DNA of 64,000 nt from an uncultured Clostridia bacterium. GTDB taxonomy: Bacteria; Bacillota; Clostridia; Oscillospirales; Acutalibacteraceae. Made by a program: the position numbers and the translations under genes. Below, piece after piece: positions 24,486 to 33,240 of this stretch. Position 1 is the first letter of the stretch. Each line of letters opens with the position of its first letter. The notes below the pieces were generated by a model, which saw nothing but the letters and a program-made list of their open reading frames with translations, was not told the origin of the DNA and ran no database searches. The DNA lies in NCBI GenBank assembly GCA_937898625.1, contig CALEJF010000016.1:1-64000 (forward strand), given 5' to 3'.

Positions 24486-25466
24486 TTATGCCTCTAAATA
24501 CTCAATATATTCTTCTAAACACATTCCAAGCTGGTTGATTTTCTTTGCGTGTTCAACACCAACATATCTGAAGTGCCAAGGTTCATACATAATACCTGTT
24601 ATATCAGTTTTGTCCTTGTCATAGCGAAGAATAAAACCGTAATTCTCTGCGTTTTCCATAAGCCACTTAAACTGTGGAGTCTTTTCAAAGGATTCTGTAA
24701 GGGTGTAATTGCCACTTTCAAGAATATCAAAGCCCAAGCCCGTGTTGTGTTCACTTGTGCCTGAGAATGTTCTTTCGCGATTTGCCTTGTTTATGGCATC
24801 AATTTCGGAAAGTCCTTGATTTTTATAGGTGTTAACCGAACGGGTGAATAATTTGTCCTGCAAGTATATGCTACGGTATGCAGAAACAAGATTAAGCGGT
24901 ACTCCTGCCTTCTTGGCATCAGCAAACATATCTTTAAGCGGTTGGTAAGCAGCTCTGTCAACAGCCTTTACGGAATTGTGCTCTTCGCAGTTAAGATACA
25001 TAGCATCAACATATTTTCCGTTTGACCAGTAAACCAAATCCCACTTAAAATCTTCGGGAAGCTCGTATTGTCTGTTCAAAAGCATTAGATTTCTGCCGTG
25101 CTTGAAAATGTCAGCAGGAACTGCATCCGGAGAACGGTATCTGACAGAATCGTAGAATGATTTTGTAACAGGAACAGAAGGAGTTGTAGGTTTTACAGTA
25201 ACATCTTCTTTAGTTGATGGTTCTGTTGTTGGGTCAGTTGTGGGGTCTGTTGGTGCTTGTGTGGGAGCATTTGTTGAAGGCTCTTTGTTTTCAGTACTGC
25301 CGGATTGCTCCGTACTGTTGTCAATTTGCACATAATTATCTTTCGGGTTTTCCTTATCGTCGGAAGATGTTATTGCGAAAACTATTGCAACAGCCACAGC
25401 CATAATAGCAAGTAGCATTAAAACTAATTTTGTTTTGTTAGGATTAGATTTTTTCTTTTTTGCCAT
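24486..25466 (-). CDS. D-alanyl-D-alanine carboxypeptidase, VanY family (M15B)
   Basis: A 326-residue membrane-anchored peptidase. Residues 10-31 are a transmembrane anchor, residues about 40-100 a Thr/Pro/Ser-rich spacer (T-D-P-T-T-D-P-T-T-E-P), and residues about 120-320 the VanY domain with S-A-Y-R-S, S-E-H-N-T-G-L-G-F-D (S-x-H-x-x-G-x-A/G-x-D zinc motif) and E-P-W-H-F-R-Y. It removes the terminal D-Ala from peptidoglycan stem peptides outside the membrane. AAGGAG lies 12 bases before ATG 25466. First gene of vanY-plsC-sulfatase. Nothing suggests a vancomycin-resistance cluster. Confidence 0.92.
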   Translation of the reverse strand: MAKKKKSNPNKTKLVLMLLAIMAVAVAIVFAITSSDDKENPKDNYVQIDNSTEQSGSTENKEPSTNAPTQAPTDPTTDPTTEPSTKEDVTVKPTTPSVPVTKSFYDSVRYRSPDAVPADIFKHGRNLMLLNRQYELPEDFKWDLVYWSNGKYVDAMYLNCEEHNSVKAVDRAAYQPLKDMFADAKKAGVPLNLVSAYRSIYLQDKLFTRSVNTYKNQGLSEIDAINKANRERTFSGTSEHNTGLGFDILESGNYTLTESFEKTPQFKWLMENAENYGFILRYDKDKTDITGIMYEPWHFRYVGVEHAKKINQLGMCLEEYIEYLEA

Positions 25467-25648
25467 TTTAACACAACTCCTTTATTTCCGTTTATTATAC
25501 CATAAATATAGTAAAAAAGACAATACCCAACTATAAATATAAGGATAAAAGGTGTAAACACAAGCAAAACGAGAAACTATTGACAAATGAGCAGTTTTGT
25601 TGTAAAGTATAGAAGTGAATGTTTAACTTTTGAAAGGGGTTAAAAAAT

Positions 25649-26626
25649 ATGGCAAAAAAACAAATGACACCTGAAGAATACAAGGCAAAGCTTGAAGTTA
25701 AAGCAGCTAAGAGTGAAAGATTTTCAAATGTATTTCTTTCATCAATTGCAGTTTTACTTGCAGTAGTAATTACATTCAGCTTAGTTTCAATTTCATACAC
25801 TACAATGGGTATGGTTGGAAAAACTAATGTTCCTTCAGGCACAGTTAATAACGGCGGTGCAACAAACAATAATGGTAGTGTTTCAACAGATGATGCAGTT
25901 ATCGGTGATACTACAACTCCTGGTGACACAACAGTTCCTGGTGGCGATGCAACAACTCCTGGTGGTGACGCAACAACTCCCGATAACAGTGGAGCAACAA
26001 CAACTCCGGGTGCAACAAACGAGAATCAGGAAATTCTTGATATGTACAAGAAAGCTGTTAACGCTGCAAGAACAAAGTCAAAGTCAGTTATCCGTGTAAA
26101 AGACGGTGCAATCAACTACAAAGGTATTGTTGAAGCAGGCGATCTTTCAAGTGCTGCATCTACTCTTATGGGTATATTTATGGCTAAGGATGAAGCTTCA
26201 ATTGAGGAAAAGAATGAACAATGGGAAAAAGAAAAGCTTCCTAACGCAAGTGCTCTCACACTTAATGGACTTCAGAAGATTTCTCGTCAGGATAAGGGCA
26301 ATACATATGTAATTACAGTTGTTGCAAAGAACGCAACAAATCCAAAGGCAAATGCTGACGGTGTTGGTTCAGTTGCAGGTGTTATTGAAGAAAGCCAGAT
26401 TACAGGTGCTATCGGAGCAGTTCCCGGACTTTCACTTAGCAATATCAGTATTGCTTATGAAAATGTAACTGCGGTTGCTACAGTTGATAAGGCAACAGGT
26501 AACCTTGTTGCACTCAGCATTAACGCTCCTTGTGTTCTTGGGCTTGATGCAAAACTTGCTTTCATCTCAATGAAGGGTGCAAAGGTTGGTATTCAGGTTA
26601 TCACAGAATACAAGATTTCTTACTAA
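25649..26626 (+). CDS. Membrane-anchored surface protein with Thr/Gly/Pro-rich linker
   Basis: A 325-residue protein. Residues 1-25 are charged and cytoplasmic, residues 27-52 a transmembrane anchor, residues about 60-125 a low-complexity spacer with repeats of T-T-P-G-G-D-A, and residues about 128-325 an extracellular domain of unknown function rich in small residues. The arrangement parallels the VanY protein encoded divergently 180 bases away. AAAGGGG lies 10 bases before ATG 25649. The protein is otherwise unrecognised; a lipoprotein-like or cell-wall-spanning role is only inferred from the layout. Confidence 0.7.
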   Translation: MAKKQMTPEEYKAKLEVKAAKSERFSNVFLSSIAVLLAVVITFSLVSISYTTMGMVGKTNVPSGTVNNGGATNNNGSVSTDDAVIGDTTTPGDTTVPGGDATTPGGDATTPDNSGATTTPGATNENQEILDMYKKAVNAARTKSKSVIRVKDGAINYKGIVEAGDLSSAASTLMGIFMAKDEASIEEKNEQWEKEKLPNASALTLNGLQKISRQDKGNTYVITVVAKNATNPKANADGVGSVAGVIEESQITGAIGAVPGLSLSNISIAYENVTAVATVDKATGNLVALSINAPCVLGLDAKLAFISMKGAKVGIQVITEYKISY

Positions 26627-26649
26627 TTAAAATTGCATAACAAAAATAT

Positions 26650-26678
26650 GACCTGACTTAATAGTCAGGTCTTTTTTT
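26650..26678 (+). terminator. Intrinsic terminator
   Basis: GACCTGACT pairs with AGTCAGGTC around a short loop, followed by TTTTTTT. Confidence 0.88.
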
Positions 26679-26695
26679 GTCCTATCCACGATGTG

Positions 26696-26859
26696 TAAAT
26701 TTGAATTTATCGAATTCTTTTTATCCCCCCTTCCGTCACCTGCGGTGACACCTTCCCCTCGTAGGGGGAAGGCTATTTTGGGCTCCACCCTTGAGGGGGA
26801 GCTGGCAAATGCGTAGCATTTGACTGAGGGGGTAAAGAAACATACAAACTCCAATTTGT
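26696..26859. repeat. Dispersed element with TIR-like ends and CTTCCGTCA/GGGGGAGCTGG core
   Basis: Ends TAAATTTGAATTTATCG (26696-) and ACAAACTCCAATTTGT (26844-26859) are imperfect inverted repeats. The core holds CCCTTCCGTCA-cctgcgg-TGACACCTTCCCC and GGGGGAGCTGGCAAATG-cgta-GCATTTGACTGAGGGGG, hairpins with the same flanking words as in the elements at 20248 and 58720. Confidence 0.75.
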
Positions 26860-26865
26860 TTAATT

Positions 26866-26932
26866 GTCATTCTGAGCAAAGCGAAGAATCTCTTTACCAA
26901 ATTAAGAGACCCTTCACTGCGTTCAGGGTGAC
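26866..26932. repeat. GTCATTCTGAGC-type dispersed palindrome
   Basis: GTCATTCTGAGCAAAGCGAA at the left matches, inverted, TTCACTGCGTTCAGGGTGAC at the right (27-bp arms, about 8 mismatches). It abuts the previous element, and with it fills most of the 341-bp gap between 26626 and 26968. The rest is AT-rich with ATTACGAATTTCGAATTACG direct repeats at 26946-26970 and no gene. Confidence 0.7.
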
Positions 26933-26967
26933 TTAAATAAAAACAATTACGAATTTCGAATTACGAA

Positions 26968-27507
26968 TTATTCTTCAGTCTGCTTACCCAAAAAAGATGC
27001 TGCAACGGAAACAAGTTTGATTTCCGTCTGTGTTGGCATACTACCATCAGAATTCAACATCATTACAACAGCACCTGCAACATCGCCACCACCGATAATA
27101 GGAAAAGCAAGTCCTGCCTCTTTTTCCTTGTCGTTTAATGGATAAAGTGCCTTTGCTTCAGGGGAAGCAATATAGTTTTCACGATTTTCCATAATTTCTT
27201 CCAATTCGTGAGAAATATGCTTATCCATAGCGTCCTTTCGTGGCATACCTGAAACGGCAATAACATGGTCACGGTCGGTGATAATTACAGGCAAATTTGT
27301 CGCCCTGTGCAAAACATCCGTGTATTGACTGGCAAATTCTGATAACTCACCAATGGGAGAATATTTTTTAAAAATAACCTCACCATCAGCAGCGGTAAAA
27401 ATTTCCAATGGGTCTCCTTCACGGATTCGCATAGTCCTTCTAATCTCTTTAGGAATAACAACCCTTCCCAGATCGTCAATTCTTCTCACAATCCCAGTTG
27501 CTTTCAT
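26968..27507 (-). CDS. spoVT: Stage V sporulation protein T (SpoVT)
   Basis: A 179-residue transition-state-type regulator of forespore genes. Residues 1-50 are the AbrB/MazE swapped-hairpin DNA-binding domain (M-K-A-T-G-I-V-R-R-I-D-D-L-G-R-V-V-I-P-K-E-I-R-R-T); residues about 55-179 are the GAF-like C-terminal domain. Length and both halves match SpoVT of endospore formers. AAGGAGAATGATAT precedes ATG 27507. Its presence places the organism in a sporulation-competent lineage, although SpoVT alone does not prove sporulation. A 48-bp relic of a paralog lies at 28855-28902. Confidence 0.95.
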   Translation of the reverse strand: MKATGIVRRIDDLGRVVIPKEIRRTMRIREGDPLEIFTAADGEVIFKKYSPIGELSEFASQYTDVLHRATNLPVIITDRDHVIAVSGMPRKDAMDKHISHELEEIMENRENYIASPEAKALYPLNDKEKEAGLAFPIIGGGDVAGAVVMMLNSDGSMPTQTEIKLVSVAASFLGKQTEE

Positions 27508-27636
27508 ATATCATTCTCCTTGTTTAAATACAAAATTTTCAATGTAATTCTATTATCTGTGATTAAAGGGAATTTATACTGTGTCAATTTACTTTTTGAT
27601 TTGTTTGTGATACAATAAATTAAAGGCGGTGATTTT

Positions 27637-28575
27637 GTGGAAGGTATTTTTCTTCGTAAGAAATTTAATATTTGGCTTTTTATATTATTTCTTTGTGGCC
27701 TATTTTTTATTGGATTTTACATATTCCTTAATGCAGTTGATTCGGAAGCTACAAATGAATTACTAACCTTTTTAATAATGGGCATTCTTATTATTTTGGT
27801 TGTAATTCCATCGTGGCTATTGAATTTTGGTGCATTTATTCACATTGACGAAAATTCAATCAAAGCAAAATACCACTGGTTCGGCAAAATTGATTGTTCT
27901 ATTTCTGAAGTGGATTTTGCCTTTGCACAAATTAATGCTTTAACAATTCAATTAAAAGATGGTAAGGTACATACTATTGCAGGAATTGAAAATTCTTGGG
28001 AACTTTGCTCTTTTATTCGTCGAAATATGAGTTTTGATGTAACGGAACAACCGGAAACGCTAAATGAACAACTAAATAAATTGAAATCTGCCAAACAAAA
28101 AGGACTTATATATGTTTGTTCTGGTATAGCATTAATGTTCATCAATATCTTTGTCACAGTATTTTTGACCGGAGAAAGAGAATTACACGAGTTTAGCAAA
28201 ACTGATTGGAAAGTTATGGCTATTATGGGTGTTGTAGAATTAGCGACGGTTATTGTAACCTTTTGGTTTGCACAGAGGACAGGAAAGAATAATGTTCCAA
28301 TAGAAAAACTTAAATATTATATTCCAAGAATAATCGTTGAAACGAAGCCGTTATTACCGGGCAATATGTTAAAAGTATGTACTAATGAAAATTATATGGG
28401 AAGAATAACGCTATTTGGTTTTCCAAACAAAGATTCTGTTTACTATTCTGTAGAAGAATTTGATTGCGATTATAATTTGGAAAAAGTATTTACATCTGAA
28501 ATATATGAAGATATTGAACATATGCCAGATGTGCTTGATTTGTTAATTGATATTACTGAAAATTTCTCACAATAA
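27637..28575 (+). CDS. Membrane protein of unknown function with PH-like region
   Basis: A 312-residue integral membrane protein with an N-terminal helix pair (about residues 10-35 and 45-67), a beta-rich segment (about 70-135; F-I-H-I-D-E-N-S-I-K-A-K-Y-H-W-F-G-K-I) reminiscent of bacterial PH domains, a second helix pair (about 155-215), and another beta-rich C-terminal domain. GGCGGTGATTTT precedes the GTG start at 27637. It is a single-gene unit with its own terminator. A smaller protein at 49041-49631 has the same helix-pair-then-PH design. No function is known. Confidence 0.7.
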   Translation: MEGIFLRKKFNIWLFILFLCGLFFIGFYIFLNAVDSEATNELLTFLIMGILIILVVIPSWLLNFGAFIHIDENSIKAKYHWFGKIDCSISEVDFAFAQINALTIQLKDGKVHTIAGIENSWELCSFIRRNMSFDVTEQPETLNEQLNKLKSAKQKGLIYVCSGIALMFINIFVTVFLTGERELHEFSKTDWKVMAIMGVVELATVIVTFWFAQRTGKNNVPIEKLKYYIPRIIVETKPLLPGNMLKVCTNENYMGRITLFGFPNKDSVYYSVEEFDCDYNLEKVFTSEIYEDIEHMPDVLDLLIDITENFSQ

Positions 28576-28579
28576 TTGT

Positions 28580-28612
28580 AAAAGAGCGGAGTGGTCTTCA
28601 CCCCGCTTTTTT
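28580..28612 (+). terminator. Intrinsic terminator
   Basis: AGCGGAGTG pairs imperfectly with CACCCCGCT, followed by TTTTTT. Confidence 0.75.
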
Positions 28613-28655
28613 GATTATGTATCTCGTTGTTTTTATTGGTCCTTTGATTTTAGTG

Positions 28656-28772
28656 TTAAGCGTTTAGCCAACTCTTTATTCGTCTTTCACGTTCTTCGTA
28701 CTCTTTTCTTTTTTCTTCTATTTCAAGTTTCCGTTTGCAAATGCTTGTTAAGTTGAAGTATGTCGATTTGTG
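28656..28772 (-). pseudogene. Short unidentified coding-like remnant
   Basis: On the minus strand 38 codons end at TAA 28658-28656 with a strongly charged helix, K-L-E-I-E-E-K-R-K-E-Y-E-E-R-E-R-R-I-K. It has no start or ribosome site and lies beside a broken AbrB fragment, so it looks like the C-terminal debris of a lost gene. I do not recognise the family. Confidence 0.35.
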
Positions 28773-28787
28773 TCAATGTTGTCAATG

Positions 28788-28858
28788 ACGGGGTGCGGGT
28801 GTCCGGTGGACACCTCTGCGAAGCAGAAGCACCGACCGAGGCGGCAGCCGAGACCTCC
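28788..28858. other. GC-rich island of small hairpins
   Basis: This 70-bp stretch is far richer in G+C than its surroundings and contains GTGTCC-GGTGGACAC, TCTGC-GAA-GCAGA and GGC-GGCA-GCC palindromes. It directly abuts the SpoVT-like fragment, and the junction suggests insertion or recombination. The remaining bases of the 414-bp gap between genes 28575 and 28990 hold the terminator, the remnant at 28656 and AT-rich sequence. Confidence 0.55.
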
Positions 28859-28902
28859 TTCACGGATTCTCATAGTCCTACGAATCTCTTTCGGAATAAC
28901 AA
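28855..28902 (-). pseudogene. Relic of an AbrB/SpoVT DNA-binding domain
   Basis: The 48 bases match 27414-27461 inside spoVT at 44 of 48 positions and read L-V-I-P-K-E-I-R-R-T-M-R-I-R-E-G on the minus strand. All four differences are at synonymous positions, so this is the remains of a once-functional paralog rather than a copy decaying since duplication. No start, stop or C-terminal domain is present. Confidence 0.75.
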
Positions 28903-28989
28903 GCTTTTAAATCGTGCAATTTTATGTTGAATTTTGCATTTTGTTGTAATATAATATGTTTTAGTTTTTTTAGAGAGGAGGCAAAGCAA

Positions 28990-30234
28990 ATGAGTTTATT
29001 CGGCGGTGCAATTACCGTGTCAGGTGTTTCATTTTTGTTGTTTTGCGTCTTTTCTATTCTCGTTTTAGGTTACGCCTTGGGCAGAATAAAAATCAAGGGC
29101 ATTTCTCTTGGGGATGCAGGTGTTTTTATTATTGCATTGCTATTTGGTGTTTTCTTTTACGAGCCTTTGGAAAATCAACTTGGAGTGAGTCTTACGGGTA
29201 AATCCCTTGAGATTATCGAAAGTTTAGGTCTTATCCTTTTTGTAAGTTCTGTTGGATTTATTGCAGGACCCGGATTTTTCAGTAATTTGAAGAAAAATTT
29301 TAAATCCTATGCACTTTTAAGTTTTGCCATTGTTCTTGCAGGTGGTTTGTCTGCCATAGGTTGTATTTTCGTAGGCAGAGCAATTGGCTTTGGCTCGTCC
29401 ATTGAAACAAGCGAGGGCTTTACTGCTATGATTGTGGGGCTTTTGTCAGGCTCAATCACCTCAACTCCTGCTTTTGCGGCTGCAAAGGCTACCGTTGCAG
29501 AGGAATATACAAACTTAGTTTCCGTAGGCCACGGAATTTCATATATCTTTGGTGTTGTGGGAATTGTCCTCTTTGTACAGATTATTCCAAAGCTCACAAA
29601 AGCAGATATGGCAGAGGAAAGAGCAAAAATATCTCTTAATAAGGCAACTGCTTCGGAAAAAGCATATAATGGCAAATTGATTAAGCTTGATACTCACGGA
29701 CTGGCAGTATTTTTTCTTGCATCAGTTTTGGGTGTTCTTTTGGGTAAAATCACCATTCCTTTAAGCAGTAATGGTTTTGATGGTGCTTGTTTCTCACTAA
29801 CTACTACGGGCGGATGTCTTTTAGCATCCTTAATCTTTGGCCATTTCGGCAGAATTGGTAAACTTTGCATTATTCCGGAGCAATCAACACTTAAACTTTT
29901 CAGGGAATTGGGACTTATACTGTTCCTTGTGGGTGCAGGAATTCCCGGTGGTGCAGATTTTATAGCAAACTTTGACCCAATGTATTTTATCTATGGCATT
30001 ATAATGACTATTATTCCATTACTTGTGGGATACTTCTTCGCAAAATATGTACTTAAACTCAGTTTGCTTAATAATTTAGGTGCAATAACAGGTGGCAGAA
30101 CAAGCACTCCTGCCTTGGGAACACTTATCTCAGTAGCAGGAACAGAGGATGTTGTTTCAGCCTATGCAGCGACCTATCCCGTGTCACTTATTTTAGTTGT
30201 AATTGTTTCCCAGTTAATTATTATTCTCTTTTAA
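28990..30234 (+). CDS. AspT/YidE/YbjL-family antiporter-like transporter
   Basis: A 414-residue integral membrane protein with about ten to eleven helices and the internal duplication of the aspartate:alanine exchanger family. The motif G-L-L-S-G-S-I-T-S-T-P-A-F-A-A-A (about residues 148-163) and the matching G-A-I-T-G-G-R-T-S-T-P-A-L-G-T (about 363-377) are the paired signatures of the two repeats. Compared with AspT it lacks the central TrkA-C domains, as in many clostridial members. The substrate is probably a dicarboxylate or amino acid, unproven. ATG 28990 follows GAGGAGG; the upstream in-frame ATG 28924 has no ribosome site. Confidence 0.85.
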   Translation: MSLFGGAITVSGVSFLLFCVFSILVLGYALGRIKIKGISLGDAGVFIIALLFGVFFYEPLENQLGVSLTGKSLEIIESLGLILFVSSVGFIAGPGFFSNLKKNFKSYALLSFAIVLAGGLSAIGCIFVGRAIGFGSSIETSEGFTAMIVGLLSGSITSTPAFAAAKATVAEEYTNLVSVGHGISYIFGVVGIVLFVQIIPKLTKADMAEERAKISLNKATASEKAYNGKLIKLDTHGLAVFFLASVLGVLLGKITIPLSSNGFDGACFSLTTTGGCLLASLIFGHFGRIGKLCIIPEQSTLKLFRELGLILFLVGAGIPGGADFIANFDPMYFIYGIIMTIIPLLVGYFFAKYVLKLSLLNNLGAITGGRTSTPALGTLISVAGTEDVVSAYAATYPVSLILVVIVSQLIIILF

Positions 30235-30250
30235 ATATATATTAATCAAT

Positions 30251-30290
30251 AAAGGACTTTCGGTTTTGATTTCCGTAAGTCCTTTTATTT
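30251..30290 (+). terminator. Intrinsic terminator
   Basis: AAAGGACTT-TCGG pairs with CCG-TAAGTCCTTT, followed by a T-rich tract. Confidence 0.8.
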
Positions 30291-30378
30291 TTTTATTTTT
30301 CTTGAAACAAAATGCAATTTTTGCTACTCTTATATTATGAAAGGGATTTTTTAACAACTTTTGTTGGGAGGTATGATT

Positions 30379-30879
30379 ATGAGTAAAGAAATTAAAAAGC
30401 TTGTCCTATCTGCTATGGCAGGGGATAAGAATGCTTATGGCAACTTGTATGAAAATTTTGCTACTGATATGTATCGGTTTGCTCTTGCTGTGTGCAAAAA
30501 CAGTTTCGATGCACAGGACGCTGTGCAGGAAACAGCAATTTCCGTATTTAAAAGTATATCATCCCTAAAAAATCCCGATAAATTCAAATCCTACCTTTTC
30601 TCGTCCCTTTCAAATACCTGTAAAAGAATTTTATCTAAAAACAACAATACAAACGAGTTTGAAGACACGGGCTACATTGATAGTGAAATTGAGTTTTCAA
30701 TTCCCGTCCGTGAGGCGTTGGAAAAGCTTGATGATGTTTCAAAGGAGATTGTTCTTTTGTCCGTTGTTGCAGGGTTCAAATCCCACGAAATCGGCAGAAT
30801 AATGGATTTGCCGTCAGCAACAGTCAGAACAAAGCAAAAACGCGCCTTATCAAAACTCAGAGAGGAGTTGGAATTATGA
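30379..30879 (+). CDS. ECF-type RNA polymerase sigma factor
   Basis: A 166-residue sigma-70 family protein with region 2 (F-A-T-D-M-Y-R-F-A-L-A-V-C-K ... D-A-Q-D-A-V-Q-E-T, about residues 20-60) and region 4 helix-turn-helix (G-F-K-S-H-E-I-G-R-I-M-D-L-P-S-A-T-V-R-T, about 130-150) but no regions 1 and 3. GGGAGGT lies 6 bases before ATG 30379. The stop overlaps the start of the next gene by 4 bases (ATGA), which ties it to that membrane protein as sigma/anti-sigma partner. The stimulus is unknown. Confidence 0.9.
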   Translation: MSKEIKKLVLSAMAGDKNAYGNLYENFATDMYRFALAVCKNSFDAQDAVQETAISVFKSISSLKNPDKFKSYLFSSLSNTCKRILSKNNNTNEFEDTGYIDSEIEFSIPVREALEKLDDVSKEIVLLSVVAGFKSHEIGRIMDLPSATVRTKQKRALSKLREELEL

Positions 30880-32966
30880 AAAAAGATATAAAAAATGCAC
30901 TTGATGAAAAAATGCAGGTCAAATTACCTGAAAATCTTGATAAAGAAAATATCTTATCAGAATTAGAAAACACAGAAACTAATGTTATAGAAATGCCAAA
31001 GAAAAAGAATACGGCAAAGAAGATTTTACCGATTGCAGCATCATTTATGGTGGTTGTGGGTCTTGTGGGAATGTATTTCGGTTTAGGAATAGGTGATAAA
31101 AACACACCTGCTTTAAACGAAAATGCAGAAGTTCAGCAATACGAGTCCTATGACAAAATTTATGAGAGATTTGACGAACTCCATAAGGAAAGCAAAAAAG
31201 ACAATATCCTTAACGGATTTTTCGAATATGCAGATGAGGAAATTGCTGAGGGTGATATGTTAGCAGGTGATAGTGCAGCACCCGAATCAGCAGTTGGCGG
31301 AAGTGCTGTAACCGACGATGCTGCTGTTAATATAAATGGCAGCTCCAATAAGGATTTTGGTCAGACCAACACCCAGGAAAAGGATGTTGATGAAGGCGAC
31401 ATTATCAAAACTGACGGCAATTATCTCTATGTTGTAAATTCAGGATTGAATTCACCTGTTTCCATAGTCCAATTAGAAAATGGCGAAATGAAAAAGGTGG
31501 CAGACATTACTCTTGAAGAAGGCAAGAATATAACTGATATATATATCTATAATAATCGTCTTGTAATCCTTGGCAATTGTCACCGTCAAAAGGAAAAGAC
31601 CAAGACAAATTCAACTGATGATGTAGCAGAAATCTATACTGATAGTTGCGTTGTATCATGGGGCGATACTTTTGTAGAAATTTATGATGTTACAGATAAA
31701 GCATCTCCTGAAAAAGTGACAGAATATGTGCAGAACGGCAATATAGAATCAAGCCGAATGATAGGTTCAAAACTTTATACAATCAGCACATATTATGTAA
31801 ATGTTCGCGGTGAAAACTATCGTGATGATTGCATACCTGAATTTGCAGTTAACGGTGTGTGTGAAAAAGTTCCTGCAGATGGTATTTCTATTGTAGAAGA
31901 TACAAAGTCTACAACGTATGCACTGATTACAACTCTTGATGTTGAAAAAGACAAAGAGCCTCAATGTGAAGCAGTTTTAGGACAATGCGATAAATTATAT
32001 GCATCTTCAAAAGGATTATTTTTAAGTGAAACTAATTGGGACGACAAATCACAGGAAACAACAAAAGTTTATCGTTTTGAATACACAGAAAAAGGTGTAG
32101 AATACAAGTGCAAGGGTGAAGTCCCTGGTTACATCAACAACCAATTCTCAATGAGCTATGACGGTGAGTATTTCCGAATCGCAACAACACAGAATAAGAC
32201 CGTTGTTGACGGGTTTAGTATTACAATGTCCGTTGATGAAAGAGCAAACAACCTTTATATTCTTAACAATGATATGAAGATTGTAGGTAAGGTTGAAGAT
32301 TTGGCAAAGGGCGAATCGATTAAATCAGTGCGTTTTGTAGGTAATATGGCTTATGTTGTTACATTCCGCCAGACAGACCCATTGTTTGTAATTGATTTGA
32401 GTAACCCTGAAAGGCCAACTGTTAAAGGAGAACTGAAAATACCGGGCTTTTCAGAGTATCTTCACCCGATAGCTGATGGCTATTTAATTGGTGTTGGTAA
32501 GGATGGTACGCAAACGGGTGCGACGGACGATTGCAAAGTTTCACTTTTCAATGTGACAAATCCTTACGAGCCAAAGGAAACAGTTTCAATTCCTGTTACA
32601 GGTGATAATGGATATTCTTACACGGAAGTTGCCTATAATCATAAGTTATATATAAATCTTTCCCAGTCCGATTTCGCAGTGCCGTTCACGGTGGATACTT
32701 ATTGGAATAACGGAAGGCTCTTGCAGGGCAACTACTATATCAGATATAACTTTGAAAATGGTAATCTCAAAGAGGTTGTAAGGTATGACCTTGGCGAAGA
32801 TGTTGTTCAGGTTTTGGGCGCAACCTATGTTGAGAATAATTTCTATGTAGTGACTTTAAAACGAGGACAGGGTGTTGAAATTATGTCATTTGATTTGAAC
32901 ACTAACGAAAAAACAGGCTCCCTGCAGACTTTTAAATGGAAAAATGCATATGGAAATAAAGATTAG
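30876..32966 (+). CDS. Membrane-anchored secreted beta-propeller protein, probable anti-sigma partner
   Basis: A 696-residue protein. Residues 1-45 are cytoplasmic and short, residues 49-72 form a transmembrane helix, residues about 75-170 are an acidic, disordered spacer, and residues about 170-690 are a beta-propeller of the PF09826 type (Q-E-K-D-V-D-E-G-D-I-I-K-T-D-G-N-Y-L-Y is its start signature), facing outside. It overlaps the ECF sigma gene by 4 bases. In this arrangement the cytoplasmic N-terminus is expected to hold the sigma factor and the propeller to sense an extracellular cue; the N-terminus lacks the H-x3-C-x2-C zinc anti-sigma motif, so binding would be of another kind. Confidence 0.82.
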   Translation: MKKDIKNALDEKMQVKLPENLDKENILSELENTETNVIEMPKKKNTAKKILPIAASFMVVVGLVGMYFGLGIGDKNTPALNENAEVQQYESYDKIYERFDELHKESKKDNILNGFFEYADEEIAEGDMLAGDSAAPESAVGGSAVTDDAAVNINGSSNKDFGQTNTQEKDVDEGDIIKTDGNYLYVVNSGLNSPVSIVQLENGEMKKVADITLEEGKNITDIYIYNNRLVILGNCHRQKEKTKTNSTDDVAEIYTDSCVVSWGDTFVEIYDVTDKASPEKVTEYVQNGNIESSRMIGSKLYTISTYYVNVRGENYRDDCIPEFAVNGVCEKVPADGISIVEDTKSTTYALITTLDVEKDKEPQCEAVLGQCDKLYASSKGLFLSETNWDDKSQETTKVYRFEYTEKGVEYKCKGEVPGYINNQFSMSYDGEYFRIATTQNKTVVDGFSITMSVDERANNLYILNNDMKIVGKVEDLAKGESIKSVRFVGNMAYVVTFRQTDPLFVIDLSNPERPTVKGELKIPGFSEYLHPIADGYLIGVGKDGTQTGATDDCKVSLFNVTNPYEPKETVSIPVTGDNGYSYTEVAYNHKLYINLSQSDFAVPFTVDTYWNNGRLLQGNYYIRYNFENGNLKEVVRYDLGEDVVQVLGATYVENNFYVVTLKRGQGVEIMSFDLNTNEKTGSLQTFKWKNAYGNKD

Positions 32967-33177
32967 AGATGTTTTTGTAGGTGCTGTTACAGCAATAATT
33001 ACTTGGCTCTTATTAAGTTATGTTTTCTTCCCGATTAAACTTTCAGCACCTGCAAATGAGTATTTTATGGCAACCATTACCCATATGGTACCTTTAAAAG
33101 CAGTAATAACCATAGTTTTTGTACTCACAGCTGTTTTTATTTGTGAACAAAAAATTAAAAAGAATAAAAATAAATGA
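32950..33177 (+). CDS. Small two-helix membrane protein
   Basis: A 75-residue protein with two transmembrane helices (about residues 8-28 and 45-65) and a lysine-rich end (K-I-K-K-N-K-N-K). It overlaps the propeller gene by 17 bases, so it is probably translated by coupling as the third gene of the sigma operon. ATG 32944 is the alternative start. There is no recognisable family. It may help to hold or process the propeller protein, but only the position suggests that. Confidence 0.6.
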   Translation: MEIKIRDVFVGAVTAIITWLLLSYVFFPIKLSAPANEYFMATITHMVPLKAVITIVFVLTAVFICEQKIKKNKNK

Positions 33178-33195
33178 AAACAAAACTATCCCTCA

Positions 33196-33224
33196 TTGAC
33201 AAAAATTCCCTTAGGTGATATACT
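33196..33224 (+). promoter_or_regulatory. Promoter of the Mn-responsive P-type ATPase
   Basis: TTGACA (33196-33201), 17-bp spacer, TATACT (33219-33224): near-consensus. The transcript would start about 10 bases before the riboswitch aptamer. Confidence 0.8.
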
Positions 33225-33240
33225 AAATTTGTTATAAATC

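Noticed and set aside
24486..25466. Vancomycin-resistance cluster
   Set aside because: Only a VanY-type carboxypeptidase is present; no vanHAX, vanRS or D-Ala-D-Lac ligase genes, so it is ordinary wall metabolism.
25815..26099. Plus-strand 94-codon frame within the surface-protein gene
   Set aside because: It is the frame-shifted reading of the Thr/Gly/Pro low-complexity linker.
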